From Nannochloropsis salina CCMP1776 (taxonomy: Eukaryota > Sar > Eustigmatophyceae > Eustigmatales > Monodopsidaceae): 64,000 bases of DNA. The DNA lies in contig SDOX01000009.1 of NCBI GenBank assembly GCA_004565275.1, positions 520,007-584,006 of the forward strand, written 5' to 3'. The stretch's first letter is position 1, and each line of letters starts with the position of its first letter. Shown piece after piece: positions 32,646 to 42,938 of this stretch. The notes beneath the pieces are model-generated. The model searched no databases and was not told the origin of the DNA. It worked only from the letters and a program-made list of their open reading frames with translations. A program made the position numbers and the translations under genes.

Positions 32646-34262
32646 ATGATGGCTTGTAAAGCTCTTGTAATTGGCTTCCTAGGCATCGCAAACGAAGTCA
32701 CCGCCATTTCCTCCACCGTATCCGGTTTTTGCTTTCGGCGTGAGTTCTTCACGACACGACGCGCGTCATCATTCAGTGCTGCCGCTCGCATGACCGCTCA
32801 AACTCACCCACGCGCATTATTCTTGAACCCTGAGAATCAGCACGCAGTGGATGAGGCTCGCCGGCGGCACTATCGGGCGAGCAGTACAGCCTTGCATTCG
32901 TCCTCCTCATCCTCCCTCAACCCCTCCTCCCTCTCCTTCTCCTCCAAAGAAGACTACCTGGCACATCTCAAGCGCATTGGTCAGCTGCCAGCAGGTTTTA
33001 AATGCGGCACGTCTTGGATCTCGTTCACCCCCGTTGAAGCCAATTTTCCGTCGCGCATGAACGTGACGCTCATTGCTCTTGACGAGCCAACCGATAAATT
33101 CGCGATCGCATTCACCAAAAATGCTTTTCCCGGGGCCCCCATCCGTGTGGGACGCGAGCGCCTCAAGGAGACGCACCTTCAAGCCATCGTGGTGAACAAT
33201 AAGATCAGCAACGTATGCCCGGGGGGGGAGGGCGACGGGGGAGTCGGCGACGCGGAAGAAGTCTGCCAGGCCGTGGCCCGACGACTCGGGCTGCCGTCCG
33301 GAAAACTGGTACTACCTAGCTCCACGGGCGTCATCGGGTGGCGGTTGCCCCGCCAGGCCATCATTGACGCCGTCCCCCGAGTCTTGGAGACGATGCAGGC
33401 GGCCTCGGTCGTGCCCGCGGCCGCCGGGATCCTCACCACGGACCGATACCCCAAGGTACGCGCCGCCACGGTGGCGGGGGGGAGAATCGTCGGCATCGCC
33501 AAAGGGGCCGGCATGATCGAGCCCAATCTCGCCACCATGCTCGTCTACCTCTTGACGGACCTGGCCCTGCCCCGCGATGTCCTCCGGGCCTGGCTCCCGG
33601 AGGTGGTGGGCGGGAGCTTCAACTGCATCAGCGTCGACAGCGACCAGAGCACGTCCGACACGGTCGCTCTCGTCTCCTCCGACAAGGTGGCAGTCTCCGA
33701 GTCGGACTACCCCGCCATCAAAGCCTCCCTCACGTCCCTGGCTCAGCGCCTGGCCGAGGATATTGTGCGCAACGGGGAGGGTACCAACCATGTCATCGAA
33801 CTGCGCGTCTCCAACGCCCCCTCCGTGGAAGTAGCGCGCGCCCTGGGGAGGCACGTGATCAACTCGCCTTTGCTTAAGTGCGCGATCGCGGGGAACGACC
33901 CCAATGTAGGGCGTCTGGCGGCGGCCGTGGGCAGCTATGTGGGGAATCAGGGCCTGACTGAAGGGCTGCGGCTGGAAAGGTGTCGCCTCTTGATGGGCGG
34001 GCAGGTGGTGTTCAAGGGGGGGGCCTTCGAGCTCGATCCTGAGAAGGAGGCTCTCTTGGTCGAGCATATGAAGGACGCGCAGCTTGACCCGGGCCCCTTG
34101 ACAATGGACAGTGGCTCGCATGTCACCTTCCCGGCCCACGAGAAGAATGTGAAAGTAGAAGTAGACCTAGGGGAGGAGGCGGGGAAGGGCGTAGGACTGA
34201 CACTGTACGGTAGTGATTTAACTTACGCTTATGTCGCGGAGAACGCCGATTATAGATCGTGA
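32646..34262 (+). CDS. argJ: ArgJ: bifunctional glutamate N-acetyltransferase / amino-acid acetyltransferase
   Basis: 538 residues, intronless. ArgJ transfers acetyl from N-acetylornithine to glutamate and, when bifunctional, also uses acetyl-CoA, feeding the cyclic arginine pathway. It is an Ntn-type enzyme that cleaves itself into alpha and beta chains. The cleavage motif is KGAGMIEPNLATML with the nucleophile Thr297. Other family marks: GFKCGTSW near the start (residues 117-124), LPSSTGVIGWRLP, VGGSFNCISVDSDQSTSDT, and CAIAGNDPNVGRLAAAVG near the C-terminus. About 50 residues precede the conserved region. They begin with a hydrophobic stretch (ALVIGFLGIANEVTAISSTVSG) followed by Phe-Cys-Phe-Arg and basic sequence, compatible with plastid or mitochondrial import. 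Convergent with D2HGDH, only 197 bp apart. Confidence 0.94.
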   Translation: MMACKALVIGFLGIANEVTAISSTVSGFCFRREFFTTRRASSFSAAARMTAQTHPRALFLNPENQHAVDEARRRHYRASSTALHSSSSSSLNPSSLSFSSKEDYLAHLKRIGQLPAGFKCGTSWISFTPVEANFPSRMNVTLIALDEPTDKFAIAFTKNAFPGAPIRVGRERLKETHLQAIVVNNKISNVCPGGEGDGGVGDAEEVCQAVARRLGLPSGKLVLPSSTGVIGWRLPRQAIIDAVPRVLETMQAASVVPAAAGILTTDRYPKVRAATVAGGRIVGIAKGAGMIEPNLATMLVYLLTDLALPRDVLRAWLPEVVGGSFNCISVDSDQSTSDTVALVSSDKVAVSESDYPAIKASLTSLAQRLAEDIVRNGEGTNHVIELRVSNAPSVEVARALGRHVINSPLLKCAIAGNDPNVGRLAAAVGSYVGNQGLTEGLRLERCRLLMGGQVVFKGGAFELDPEKEALLVEHMKDAQLDPGPLTMDSGSHVTFPAHEKNVKVEVDLGEEAGKGVGLTLYGSDLTYAYVAENADYRS

Positions 34263-34459
34263 GGGTCAACACGAGGAGGGCGGGGGTATTGGATTCTTGG
34301 GGAGGCTACAGCGATGAGGAGGGAAAACTGCCGGAGTCGCATGGCTCCAGTATTCACACGCAGGCTGATTCTTTTTACATGGCCTTTTCATCGCTTGTAT
34401 ACACTCACATATGTATATTTTTTCCAAATGCGGGGACCCCACCGTAGACCTCTCCACGG

Positions 34460-36355
34460 TCAAGCGTCGTCGGGGAAAAACTTTCCCGGGTTCAAAATGC
34501 CCTTCGGGTCCAGCATCTTCTTCATCCCCCGCATCACGCCCACCACCTCTTTGCTTTTGGTCTGCGGCAAATACGCCTTTTTCAGCTGGCCCAAGCCGTG
34601 TTCGGCGCTCACGCTGCCCTTGTGCTCCATCACCCAGGGGAGCACCCTGCTGACGACTCGGGATACCTCGGGCGGGTCAGGGGCTTCGCGTGGCACGGAC
34701 ACGTTCAGGTGCAGGTTGGAATCCCCCAGATGGCCGTACCCAACCACCCTCACCCCCCCTCCCTCCCCCATCACCACCCCTCCCTCTTCCAAGGCCTCCC
34801 GTGTGCGCTCGACCAGGGCATAGAAAGCGGAGAGGGGGAGGGAGACGTCGAATTTGTGGACCCGCCCCTCCTCCTCCATAGCCACGGGGATCAACTCTCT
34901 CAGCTTCCAGATCTCCTGGGCCTGGGCCAGGTCCTGCGCGACGGTGCCATCGCCCACCACCCCTCCATCCAGGGCCGTCTCCAGCAGCTCCTCCATTTTT
35001 TCCCGGTCGTGGGCCTCGCCCGAGCCCGAGGTCTCCAAGAGCATGTAGAAAGGGAAGGGCGAGTTCGCGCCCGATCCCCCCGCCAGAGGGTTTCGCAGGC
35101 CCCACGCGGCTTTGCCTACCACCACGTCCATGGCGGCGGCGTCCACCAGCTCCATCGCGGACAGGATTTCGCCCAGCTTCCGCTTGCTGAGCATGACCAT
35201 CTCCCGGACCTTCTCGAAGCTTTCCAACCCCACCAGGGCCACTTGCACCGCAGCAGGCGCCGGTGGCACCTGGAGGGAGACCTTGGTGATAACGCCCAAG
35301 GTGCCCTCGGCGCCGATGAAGATCTGCTTCAAGTCCAACCCCGTGTTGTCCTTGCGCAAGGTGCTGAGCATGTCGAGCACGCGCCCGTCGGCCAGCACCA
35401 CCTCCAGACCGAGGACCGAGCCGTGCAAAGATCCGTACCGGAGGAAGCGTAGCCCCCCTGCATTGGTGGACACGTTGCCGCCGATTTGACAGCTGCCCTT
35501 GGCGCCTAAATCGAGCGGCATGATGTAGCCATAGGGGCGCAACCACGCGTCGAGCTCCTCGAGGACACAGCCTGCCTCGCAGACCAGGATGCCGCTGGCG
35601 GCGTCAAAGCTGATAATTTGATTCATATTCGCAAGGGAAAGGATCACTTCGTTTGCGAGGGGGATCCCGCCCCCCACCAGGCCCGTGTTTCCGCCCTGAG
35701 GGACCACGTGGAGGTCTCTCTCATAGCAATGCCGCAGGAGCCCCGCCACCTGCCCGGTCGTGCGGGGTTGAAGGACGGCTGGGCACTGGGGAGCTTTCCA
35801 CTTGTGAGTCCAGTCTTGTGTGTAGGGGACGAGCAAATTTTCGTCGTCCGGGCCTGAGGGGGCCAAGAGGAGTTTGCCGGCGGCGGAGGAGGGAGAGCGA
35901 GGAATAGCGCTAGCACCGCCTGCGGAGGAGGCATCGCACGAGGGCTTCATTGTGCTTGCTTGGTCATTGCCCATGCTTGTAGAGATGTAACTTGGATTTG
36001 TCGATGTCAGAATGGCTTGAAAACGAGCAATATCGGTTGGTGTGACTGATGAAGACGCTTGGGGGGAATGTGGCGGGTTCACGTCTGCCCAGGCTTTTGC
36101 GTTGGAAGAGGCGGTACGGGATGGTGGACGGGCATTCAAATGAAATGTTGAGGGTCGTAAAGACTTGGATTCGCGATGCGCGTGATAGAATGATGTGGTT
36201 TGCGAGTTCAAGAGCGCCGGGCCGTGTCGAGGAAGAGGAGGGTTCTGAACGCGACTTGTGATTTCACGACTCGTGACGGCTGGGTTCTTGATACCTTGCA
36301 GCGTGCACGCGGGCAAGCGATCGACCGGAAGTGTTTTTTTTAGCATTGCCATCAT
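34460..36355 (-). CDS. D2HGDH: D-2-hydroxyglutarate dehydrogenase (FAD-linked, mitochondrial)
   Basis: 631 residues, intronless. Oxidises D-2-hydroxyglutarate to 2-oxoglutarate with FAD, passing electrons to the ETF/ubiquinone chain in mitochondria. The first 150 residues are a basic, Ser-rich extension without conserved domain, consistent with a mitochondrial presequence plus a spacer. Then comes the FAD_binding_4 domain: VPQGGNTGLVGGGIP, SGILVCEAGCVLEELD, IMPLDLGAKGSCQIGGN, NAGGLRFLRYGSLHG, LRKDNTGLDLKQIFIGAEGTLG. The C-terminal FAD-oxidase domain includes GYGHLGDSNLHLNVS (metal/substrate site), SVSAEHGLGQLKK and a DPKGILNPGKFFP ending. These blocks match D2HGDH better than D-lactate dehydrogenase or glycolate oxidase. 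Divergent from CPSF2 with a 310-bp shared upstream region. Confidence 0.93.
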   Translation of the reverse strand: MMAMLKKTLPVDRLPACTLQGIKNPAVTSREITSRVQNPPLPRHGPALLNSQTTSFYHAHRESKSLRPSTFHLNARPPSRTASSNAKAWADVNPPHSPQASSSVTPTDIARFQAILTSTNPSYISTSMGNDQASTMKPSCDASSAGGASAIPRSPSSAAGKLLLAPSGPDDENLLVPYTQDWTHKWKAPQCPAVLQPRTTGQVAGLLRHCYERDLHVVPQGGNTGLVGGGIPLANEVILSLANMNQIISFDAASGILVCEAGCVLEELDAWLRPYGYIMPLDLGAKGSCQIGGNVSTNAGGLRFLRYGSLHGSVLGLEVVLADGRVLDMLSTLRKDNTGLDLKQIFIGAEGTLGVITKVSLQVPPAPAAVQVALVGLESFEKVREMVMLSKRKLGEILSAMELVDAAAMDVVVGKAAWGLRNPLAGGSGANSPFPFYMLLETSGSGEAHDREKMEELLETALDGGVVGDGTVAQDLAQAQEIWKLRELIPVAMEEEGRVHKFDVSLPLSAFYALVERTREALEEGGVVMGEGGGVRVVGYGHLGDSNLHLNVSVPREAPDPPEVSRVVSRVLPWVMEHKGSVSAEHGLGQLKKAYLPQTKSKEVVGVMRGMKKMLDPKGILNPGKFFPDDA

Positions 36356-36667
36356 TGTCTACGTGGATGTGGTGGTACGGCATCAGCATTAGAGAGCATG
36401 GTTGGATTACATGGCATCAGGGCGGTGGGAGGAGCAGGACAGGAGGTTACTAGACTGGCTTTCAACATCCGAGTCCGACTTTGCCATGTACGAAGTAGAA
36501 GGAATGCTCCAGTTGTAGATATTAAATGGTGATATTTGACTTTTTCGTTGCACCCTTCTTGAGAGGATGTCTGAATTGCATGTTGTTGCGCCTTACGCTG
36601 TGCAGACAGTAACTTTTCTCGCCGTCAATACGCCCCCTTTCCCCCCCCACCCCAGAGGCAAATCAGC
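36356..36667. promoter_or_regulatory. Compact divergent promoter region (D2HGDH / CPSF2)
   Basis: Only 312 bp separate the two start codons, so the region is likely a shared bidirectional promoter. It ends in a pyrimidine-rich stretch (CCCCCTTTCCCCCCCC, about 36630-36650) just upstream of the CPSF2 ATG. Confidence 0.45.
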
Positions 36668-39661
36668 ATGCCCGATGGTGCAGGTCGAGCCGCCGCCGCC
36701 AAGAACGAGGGGAATAGCGATGTAAAGGACCTTGACGTGGAACCAACAGCGGAAAGTACTGCTGTGTCGCCTGGTGACGCGGCCAGAGGGACTCCTGACG
36801 CGCCGGCAGAAGAAACGGGTTCCACGGCCAGCGCCCCCTCGCCTGAGATGTCATCCACCGTGGAGGCAGAGGTCCCCGCTCCAATGGAGGTAGACGAAGC
36901 TGATCTTCCCAGCGAAACTCAAGGAAGTGCCAACGGGGGCGTTCCCGACTCTGTCCAGGCCGAGGCTGGGGCCGGTCCTGACGCCTCGAGTCCCGCGCCC
37001 CTGCTTCCCGCCGTGTCCGCCCAGGTGCCGCCACCACCTCCAGCAGCCTCCGACACAGGGGAGGGCCTGACATTCCGGGTGCTTTACGGGGCGCTCGAGC
37101 ACGAACCCTTGTGCTACCTGTTAAAAGTCGGGGAGGCGACCCTTCTGCTGGACTGCGGGTGGGACGTGCAGCTGGACGAAGGCTTGCTCGAGCCCCTGCT
37201 TCCTGTCCTTCCCCAGGTCCAGCTCGTCCTCCTTTCCTTTCCAGACCTTTCCCACATGGGGGCCTTGCCCTGGGTGGCCAAGCACCTGCGTCCCGGCGTT
37301 CCAATTTACACGACCCAGCCTGTTTTCAAGATGGCTCAGATGGTGCTCTACGACCTGTACCTGAACAAGTGCATGGACACTGCCAGCGGCGCCGCCGGGT
37401 GTCCCGCCTTTACACTCGACGAGGTGGACGCCGCCATGGCGCGTTTTCAGCTTCTCAAGTTCTCGCAGCCGCTGGAAGTGCGGCAGCAGGGCCGCTTCTA
37501 CCTGAGTGTGACTCCTTACCCTGCGGGACGCATCCTGGGTGGATGCTTTTGGCGCGTGAACTACAAGAAGATGGAGGAGATCGTGTACGCGGTGGACTTC
37601 AATCTCAAGAGCGAACGCCACCTTACGGGGGCCGTGGAGGCTTTCAATGCGCTGAGCGCGGACAAGGAGCAACGACCCTGCCTCTTCATCACGGACGCGC
37701 GCCCCTCCCCCAATCTGTCGACGGACGAACGCAAGGTCGAGGCCGAGTTCCTGGCGGCGGCCACCGGGACCTTGCGGAAGGGTGGGCATGTTCTCATCCC
37801 CGTCGAGACCTCGGGACGCGCCCAAGAGCTCTTGCTCGCGCTCAATAGGCACTGGCGCTCCGATCGGCTCCTGTGGGGCTACAAGATCGTCCTCCTCCAC
37901 CACATGGCGCGTAACGTGCTTCACTTCACCAAGAGCATGGTCGAGTACATGCACCCCGAGGTCATCCGGGACTTCGACCGCTCCCTGCGCAACCCCTTCT
38001 CGCTCAAACACGTGGTCCCCGCCCAGAGCATGCTCGAGCTGGAGGCCGCCATGGGCGAATACCGGAACCCGGTGGTGGTGCTGGCGAGCGACGAGGGCAT
38101 GGACACGGGCTTCTCGCGCGCCCTCGCCACCCGGTGGGCGAGCGGGCCTGAGAACGCCTTGTTGTTGTGCGGACATCTGCGGAAGGGGAGCCTGGCAGAA
38201 AGCTTCTGGAAGCTTCGGCACCTGCCCAAGGCGGCGCTTTCCTTCAGCGTTCCAGTTATAGAGCGCATCGTGGGGGAGGAACTGGCAGGCCTGCGAGAGA
38301 AGGAAGACAGGGAGCGTCGGAAGGCTTTGGAGGCGGAAGAGTTCCGCCGACAGGCCCATGAGCTTATGGAGGGTACGGTGGGCGCGGTCTTCTCGGAGGA
38401 GCAAGGGATGTTGGCAGGAAACTCGTCCAACGGCCCCCTGGCACCCCTTCAGGCCTCCTCCTCGGCCAAACGCCTGCGTAAGACCGCTGCCATGTACCGC
38501 CGGCCTCGCTATCTGGTCTTCGGGTGCCGAGATCCAGCCAGCGTGGAGGTGGATGCCTATGGAGAGCCGCTGCGGGAGGGGGAATGCGTGGATGAGGGCA
38601 ATGCCCGGGGGGGGCCGCAGGCGGGGACTGCGCGGGGGCTCGTCTTCCAAGGGCCAGGGGCAGGGGGAGGAGGTGGGGGAGTTCAGCGGTGGGGGTATCT
38701 GGACGACGTGCTCATGACAGAGGGAGAGGCTCAGGTACGGGCGGGGACGGGTGCCTTGAAGTTTCTGATGCGGGAGTCTGTGGTGGAAGTGCGGTGGCGC
38801 GTCAGAGCCTTCCCCATGGAGGGCCGCTCGGACGGGAAGAACCTGCGGGCAATTTTGACGAACCTGGCGCCTCGAAACATCATATTCGTGCGCGGCACGC
38901 CTGAGTCTTTCACGGACCTGACGTTGCATGCAGGCAAGATGCTGGGGCCCTCCACGCGCCTGTGGACACCGCCGGGCCCAGGGAAGGGAGGGCAGGAGGA
39001 GCAGCTGGGAGAGCTGGTGGGGGTTCTCGATGGTCTTGTGGGGGGATCTGCTGCAGAAGGGGCTATGGCGGCTTCTTTAGCCGCGGCAGCAGCCGCAGCC
39101 GCCACAGAAGCCGCCAGGACGGTCGGTATACGGTTTGAGAGCAAGGTCACGGATGTGAGCTTGGAGGAGGACGAAGGAGAGGAGGAATGGAGGGGAGAAG
39201 CGGCACCCTTGGTGTTGAAAGAGATGGGTAACTATCGTCTGGCGCTCGTGCAGGCAGTGGCCTCGGAGGACCGCGTGGATGCGAACGGAAAGCCTCTGCT
39301 GCGCTGCCAACCTGTCGTGGCGACAAAGGGAGGCACCGGCTTACAAGACAAAGGTAGTGAGGAAGAGAGTGATGGTGCAGAAACAGCTTTCTCAGTCCTA
39401 TCCCTGACAAGGGCGCCGCTCTGGCTGGCGGACGGAGACGTGTTCTTGACGGAATCCTCTCAGCGCCAGTCTCTGCGGCAGAAGCTCCGAGAGGCGGGTG
39501 TGAACCCCGACTTCCACGTTGGACCGGAAGGGGCTTCCTTGATCTGCGATGGGACGACAGTGGTAAGGGTGAAGGACAATAAAGTCATGCTAGAGGGCCC
39601 GCTTAGCGAGACTTACTTCAAAGTTCGGCAAGCCATCTATTCGCGGTTCGTGGCTTTGTAG
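36668..39661 (+). CDS. CPSF2: CPSF2/CPSF100-like cleavage and polyadenylation factor subunit
   Basis: 997 residues, intronless. CPSF2 is the non-catalytic metallo-beta-lactamase/beta-CASP partner of the CPSF73 endonuclease in mRNA 3' processing and histone pre-mRNA cleavage; nuclear. After a 130-residue acidic/Pro-Ala leader, the lactamase fold begins LTFRVLYGALEHEPLCYLL with LLLDCGWDVQLDE. The motif-2 position reads FPDLSHMGALPW, lacking the HxHxDH zinc ligands, as expected for CPSF2 rather than CPSF73. The beta-CASP part has GGHVLIPVETSGRAQELLL and PVVVLASDEGMDTGFSRAL. The C-terminus matches CPSF2 (KDNKVMLEGPLSETYFKVR). Two variable inserts, a Gly-rich one near 640-680 and an Ala run near 800-815, are low complexity. 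The length is somewhat above animal CPSF2 (about 780). Confidence 0.92.
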   Translation: MPDGAGRAAAAKNEGNSDVKDLDVEPTAESTAVSPGDAARGTPDAPAEETGSTASAPSPEMSSTVEAEVPAPMEVDEADLPSETQGSANGGVPDSVQAEAGAGPDASSPAPLLPAVSAQVPPPPPAASDTGEGLTFRVLYGALEHEPLCYLLKVGEATLLLDCGWDVQLDEGLLEPLLPVLPQVQLVLLSFPDLSHMGALPWVAKHLRPGVPIYTTQPVFKMAQMVLYDLYLNKCMDTASGAAGCPAFTLDEVDAAMARFQLLKFSQPLEVRQQGRFYLSVTPYPAGRILGGCFWRVNYKKMEEIVYAVDFNLKSERHLTGAVEAFNALSADKEQRPCLFITDARPSPNLSTDERKVEAEFLAAATGTLRKGGHVLIPVETSGRAQELLLALNRHWRSDRLLWGYKIVLLHHMARNVLHFTKSMVEYMHPEVIRDFDRSLRNPFSLKHVVPAQSMLELEAAMGEYRNPVVVLASDEGMDTGFSRALATRWASGPENALLLCGHLRKGSLAESFWKLRHLPKAALSFSVPVIERIVGEELAGLREKEDRERRKALEAEEFRRQAHELMEGTVGAVFSEEQGMLAGNSSNGPLAPLQASSSAKRLRKTAAMYRRPRYLVFGCRDPASVEVDAYGEPLREGECVDEGNARGGPQAGTARGLVFQGPGAGGGGGGVQRWGYLDDVLMTEGEAQVRAGTGALKFLMRESVVEVRWRVRAFPMEGRSDGKNLRAILTNLAPRNIIFVRGTPESFTDLTLHAGKMLGPSTRLWTPPGPGKGGQEEQLGELVGVLDGLVGGSAAEGAMAASLAAAAAAAATEAARTVGIRFESKVTDVSLEEDEGEEEWRGEAAPLVLKEMGNYRLALVQAVASEDRVDANGKPLLRCQPVVATKGGTGLQDKGSEEESDGAETAFSVLSLTRAPLWLADGDVFLTESSQRQSLRQKLREAGVNPDFHVGPEGASLICDGTTVVRVKDNKVMLEGPLSETYFKVRQAIYSRFVAL

Positions 39662-40274
39662 GGAGGATGGGCCAGAGGGATGAAAAGTGAAGCATAGTGC
39701 CAAAGCACAGGACCTGGTGTAAAGCACTGGAATCAAATCGATGAAAAGGAGGTTCATATACGGCGGTACGATTGTTTACATTTTTCTTTCACGCAGGATT
39801 CGTGCGGCACATGACATATAATTCGCAAGTCTGCATCTCAGCAACGGCTGTGTGATAGTTTTCTCTGCGCAAAATCACCAGTCAAAAAATGGAAATCCGA
39901 TACGTGATGGTATGCAATTGAAATCCGTCCTTAGTAAGGCAACAATTTACCAAATCAAAAAATGGAAAAAAAGACTACAAGCATGGGCATGAGCAGACCG
40001 ACAGCTGTCTCGTTCTTTCCTCCCGTCATCAACCTCAAGCATCGTAAGGCCATATTTCTTCACGTCGCTCGACCTGGACTGTCTCACCCAATTCATGATG
40101 CACTCCCGTCCATGCAATACACATATGATAGGGCGCCCCGCGGATAGTTTTCCGCTTTTCGTCCTTGTGAAGCAACCGGTGCGCCGATTGCTGAGGAAGG
40201 ACAGGGCCTTAAAGCATCGCTCGCAAGCAAACTCACTCTGTGCCCTTATTCGTGCGCATCCCTCCTTCTTGTCT
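39662..40274. other. Intergenic region between CPSF2 and the LMBR1-like gene
   Basis: About 610 bp, both neighbours on +. No gene or repeat recognised. Confidence 0.4.
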
Positions 40275-42586
40275 ATGGACACCGATCCTGAGCCTGCAGT
40301 CTTGGCTATATTGCTGGCCTTGGCTACCTTTTATCTGCTCCGGTGAGTGGACGCATTACAGGTAGAACGGGCCTTGCTCGTGCTGACCGCGCACGATTTC
40401 CGTGCACTGCACTCTTTCCAACGACATGCGCCTCACAGTCTCCCTTTCTCATCTGTCAACTTCAACTAGCTACTATCGAAGCCCTGATGTCTCCCCATCA
40501 GTCACTGTCCTCATTTATATATCATGGTTGCTGGGTTTTGCCGGTGTTTTCCTCCTGCCATACGACCTAGGAGATGTGCAGGTAAGAAGAATGGGGAGGC
40601 AGCACCTTTGATGATGCATGGTGAAGATAAAAGCAAGAAAAGGTATACGATAAGTCTTTTCAGGCGAAGGTTTGCGTGTAGGTCCATGCACGCATCACTC
40701 CTCCATTCAAAGTTGAATTGCCTTCCCTAATGCGCCTTGGTATGCTTCCTCTATTTTTCCATCCTCCTCGCCAGGTGTATCATCGCTCCCTGCCGTGGAT
40801 TTTGCAAGTATGGAAAGGCATCTACTGGTCCACCTTCATTCTCACCTGGCTGGTGCTCCCCATTGTCTTCTCTTATCTAGAGAGCGGATACTTCACCCCC
40901 CGGGACAGGATCCTGGATGCGCTCCGGGACCAGCTCCGCATGGCCTTCATCGCCCTGGTTGCCTTGGTCGGCTTCTGTATCTATTTGGTCGCACAACGCT
41001 ACACCCTGGCCGGAGCGGAGGGTCTTTTGATGGCCCTGGGGAACACGTACGGACTCCTCTTCGTCGTCGTCTTGTTGGGCAACGGCCTGGTCGAGGTGCC
41101 TCGGAAGCTCTGGAAGTCCTCCTTCCCAGACCAGGAGCTCAAACGCCTCTACTTCCGGTCGTCCCTCGTTGACAGCGACCTGCACGACGCCGTTTGCGTC
41201 CTTTCGGACGTGGAGGCTGAAGTCTCGGCCCTGCGGGAGCAACTTCGTCAGAGCCCTCCGGCCGGCGAGGAGCTCGCCCTTGAACTCGACGCCTGCATGA
41301 AGATCCTTCAAGACACGCGTGCCTCCTTCCGCCATCGCCCCGAGGATATGACCCTGGGAATGCTCCTCCCCCGAACCCCCTTTGGGGTCAACAGCCACCC
41401 GACGAGCGGTCCCCCGCCCTCCTTGGCCCATTTGGCCGGCCTGCACGCCCGCTTGAAAAAGGCTCAGCTCCGCGTCCAGGTGCTGAAGAAGCAGCGGGAC
41501 GCTGTGATCAGCAAGGTGGAGGTCATCGAGGCGGTCTGTCAGGGCGCGCTCCCGTACCCGTCCGACGTGAAGGCGGGTGACGGGGAAGGGTGCTGCGCCG
41601 CCCTCGGTGCGTGGGCCTCCCACTTGGGCACCGTCCTCGCCTGGTACTGGCTCACGACGCTTTCGCACTGCACGCTCCGGCTGCTGGCCATTCTGGGCTG
41701 GTTTCTGACCGTCTGCTTCCTCTGGAGTCAGGTCTTCCTCGGCTCGCCCTATGCCCTGTCGCCTTACGGGGCTTTCCAGCAAGCATTTGGCACCTCCTCG
41801 CCGTTCGCGATTCAACTCGCGATCGCCGTTCCGCTGGCCTACGTTTCCATCTGCACCTATCGCTCCCTTTTCAAATTCAAACTTTTCGGGTACGTGGCCA
41901 TTTACTCCGATCAAAGCATTTTTCTTGCGATCAGCATACCCCTTTCCCCTCTCCATGCCAAGCGTCGGGGACGCGACCGGCACGGCCCTGTCTTCTCGTT
42001 TTCCCACCCTCTCCATACCCCCCCCCCCTCCCCCTACAGCGAATTTTCCTTGCAAGGACCGCACCAATCTCTGGCTGGGCCGCTCCTCGTCAACGCCCAG
42101 TACCTGATCCGTCTCCAATTTCCCCTGGCTTACAATTTCCTCCTTATGCTCCGCTCTCCGTCCTCGAAACAAACGGCCTTCCGGCATCTGATGAGCAACA
42201 TGGCCGTGGTCCCCCTCTTGGGAAGGGGGTTCAGTGTCTATGCACCCCTGATGATGGTCGTCTTGGCGGCGTTCACCTACTTCAGGGGATACGCCAGGCT
42301 ACTGAGGTTGGTCGGGGCCTACCACGAGGACCTGATATCCGGGGAGGAGCAAGAGGAGATGATCCAGCAGGGGCGGTCTCTGGCCCGGAGGAGACGATAT
42401 CCGCTGCCGTCTGCAGGGGGGAACAACAGATCAGGTCGTGAGGATGGGTTCGCGAGCGGCTCAGTTAGCTTGAGTGGCAGCGGAGGTGGGGGGAAGGCCA
42501 CGACGGGCACCATGCGCGTTCAGCAAGAACTGCCACCAGGCCCTTTGAGGGGTTCGACGACGGCATATACGCAGCTCAAGACGTAA
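40275..42586 (+). CDS. LMBR1-family multi-span membrane protein
   Basis: Predicted exons 40275-40342, 40470-40581, 40775-41889 and 42040-42586 give 613 residues. Family features: an N-terminal span (VLAILLALATFYLLR), then YYRSPDVSPSVTVLIYISWLL and VFLLPYDLGDVQ, the characteristic start of LMBR1/LMBRD2 proteins, followed by YHRSLPWILQVWKGIYWSTF. About nine hydrophobic segments are visible, with a long cytoplasmic coil (about residues 145-290) between spans 4 and 5. A 150-nt intron at 41890-42039 is proposed because its removal yields KLFGEFSLQGPHQSL, matching the short loop in the family. The intron has no stop and keeps frame, so retention would insert 50 residues. Relatives include LMBRD1 (lysosomal cobalamin) and LMBRD2 (GPCR signalling). 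The function here is unknown. Closest to the LMBRD2 branch by the N-terminal pattern. Confidence 0.82.
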
Positions 42587-42938
42587 AAGTGGAAAGAAAT
42601 GGGTGAAGGCAGGGCAGGGGGAACTTTTGCGCACGATGGAGGGGGCGGAGGAATGAGAGAGAGTCGGCTGCGGCGTAGGCTGGGGTAGGCTGTAGAATGA
42701 AAGCACGACGAGTATTTCTGTACAGAAGAGCAAATTAAATGGCATAAGATTGATCTTATCCTGCACTGAACATTCCCTCAACCGGTGGACAAATTTTCTT
42801 TTTCAATATTATTTTTGGGGAAAGCTCGGCGACCCTCATCCGCACAGGAGATTTTTTTTGTAACATGAGCCGACATCTACAATGTAGAATTCAAATTATG
42901 ACTATTGCGGACTCTCTGTTGTCGACCGCGTGCACAAA
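42587..42938. other. Convergent 3' spacer
   Basis: About 350 bp between the LMBR1-like gene (+) and the kinase gene (-); nothing distinct seen. Confidence 0.5.

Noticed and set aside
37121-38929. A 602-codon - strand ORF opposite CPSF2
   Set aside because: No recognisable domain; CPSF2 in the sense frame is conserved end to end. Long antisense ORFs are expected in GC-rich genes.
40877-42187. A 436-codon - strand ORF opposite the LMBR1-like gene
   Set aside because: Antisense shadow; low complexity and no hydrophobic spans or motifs.
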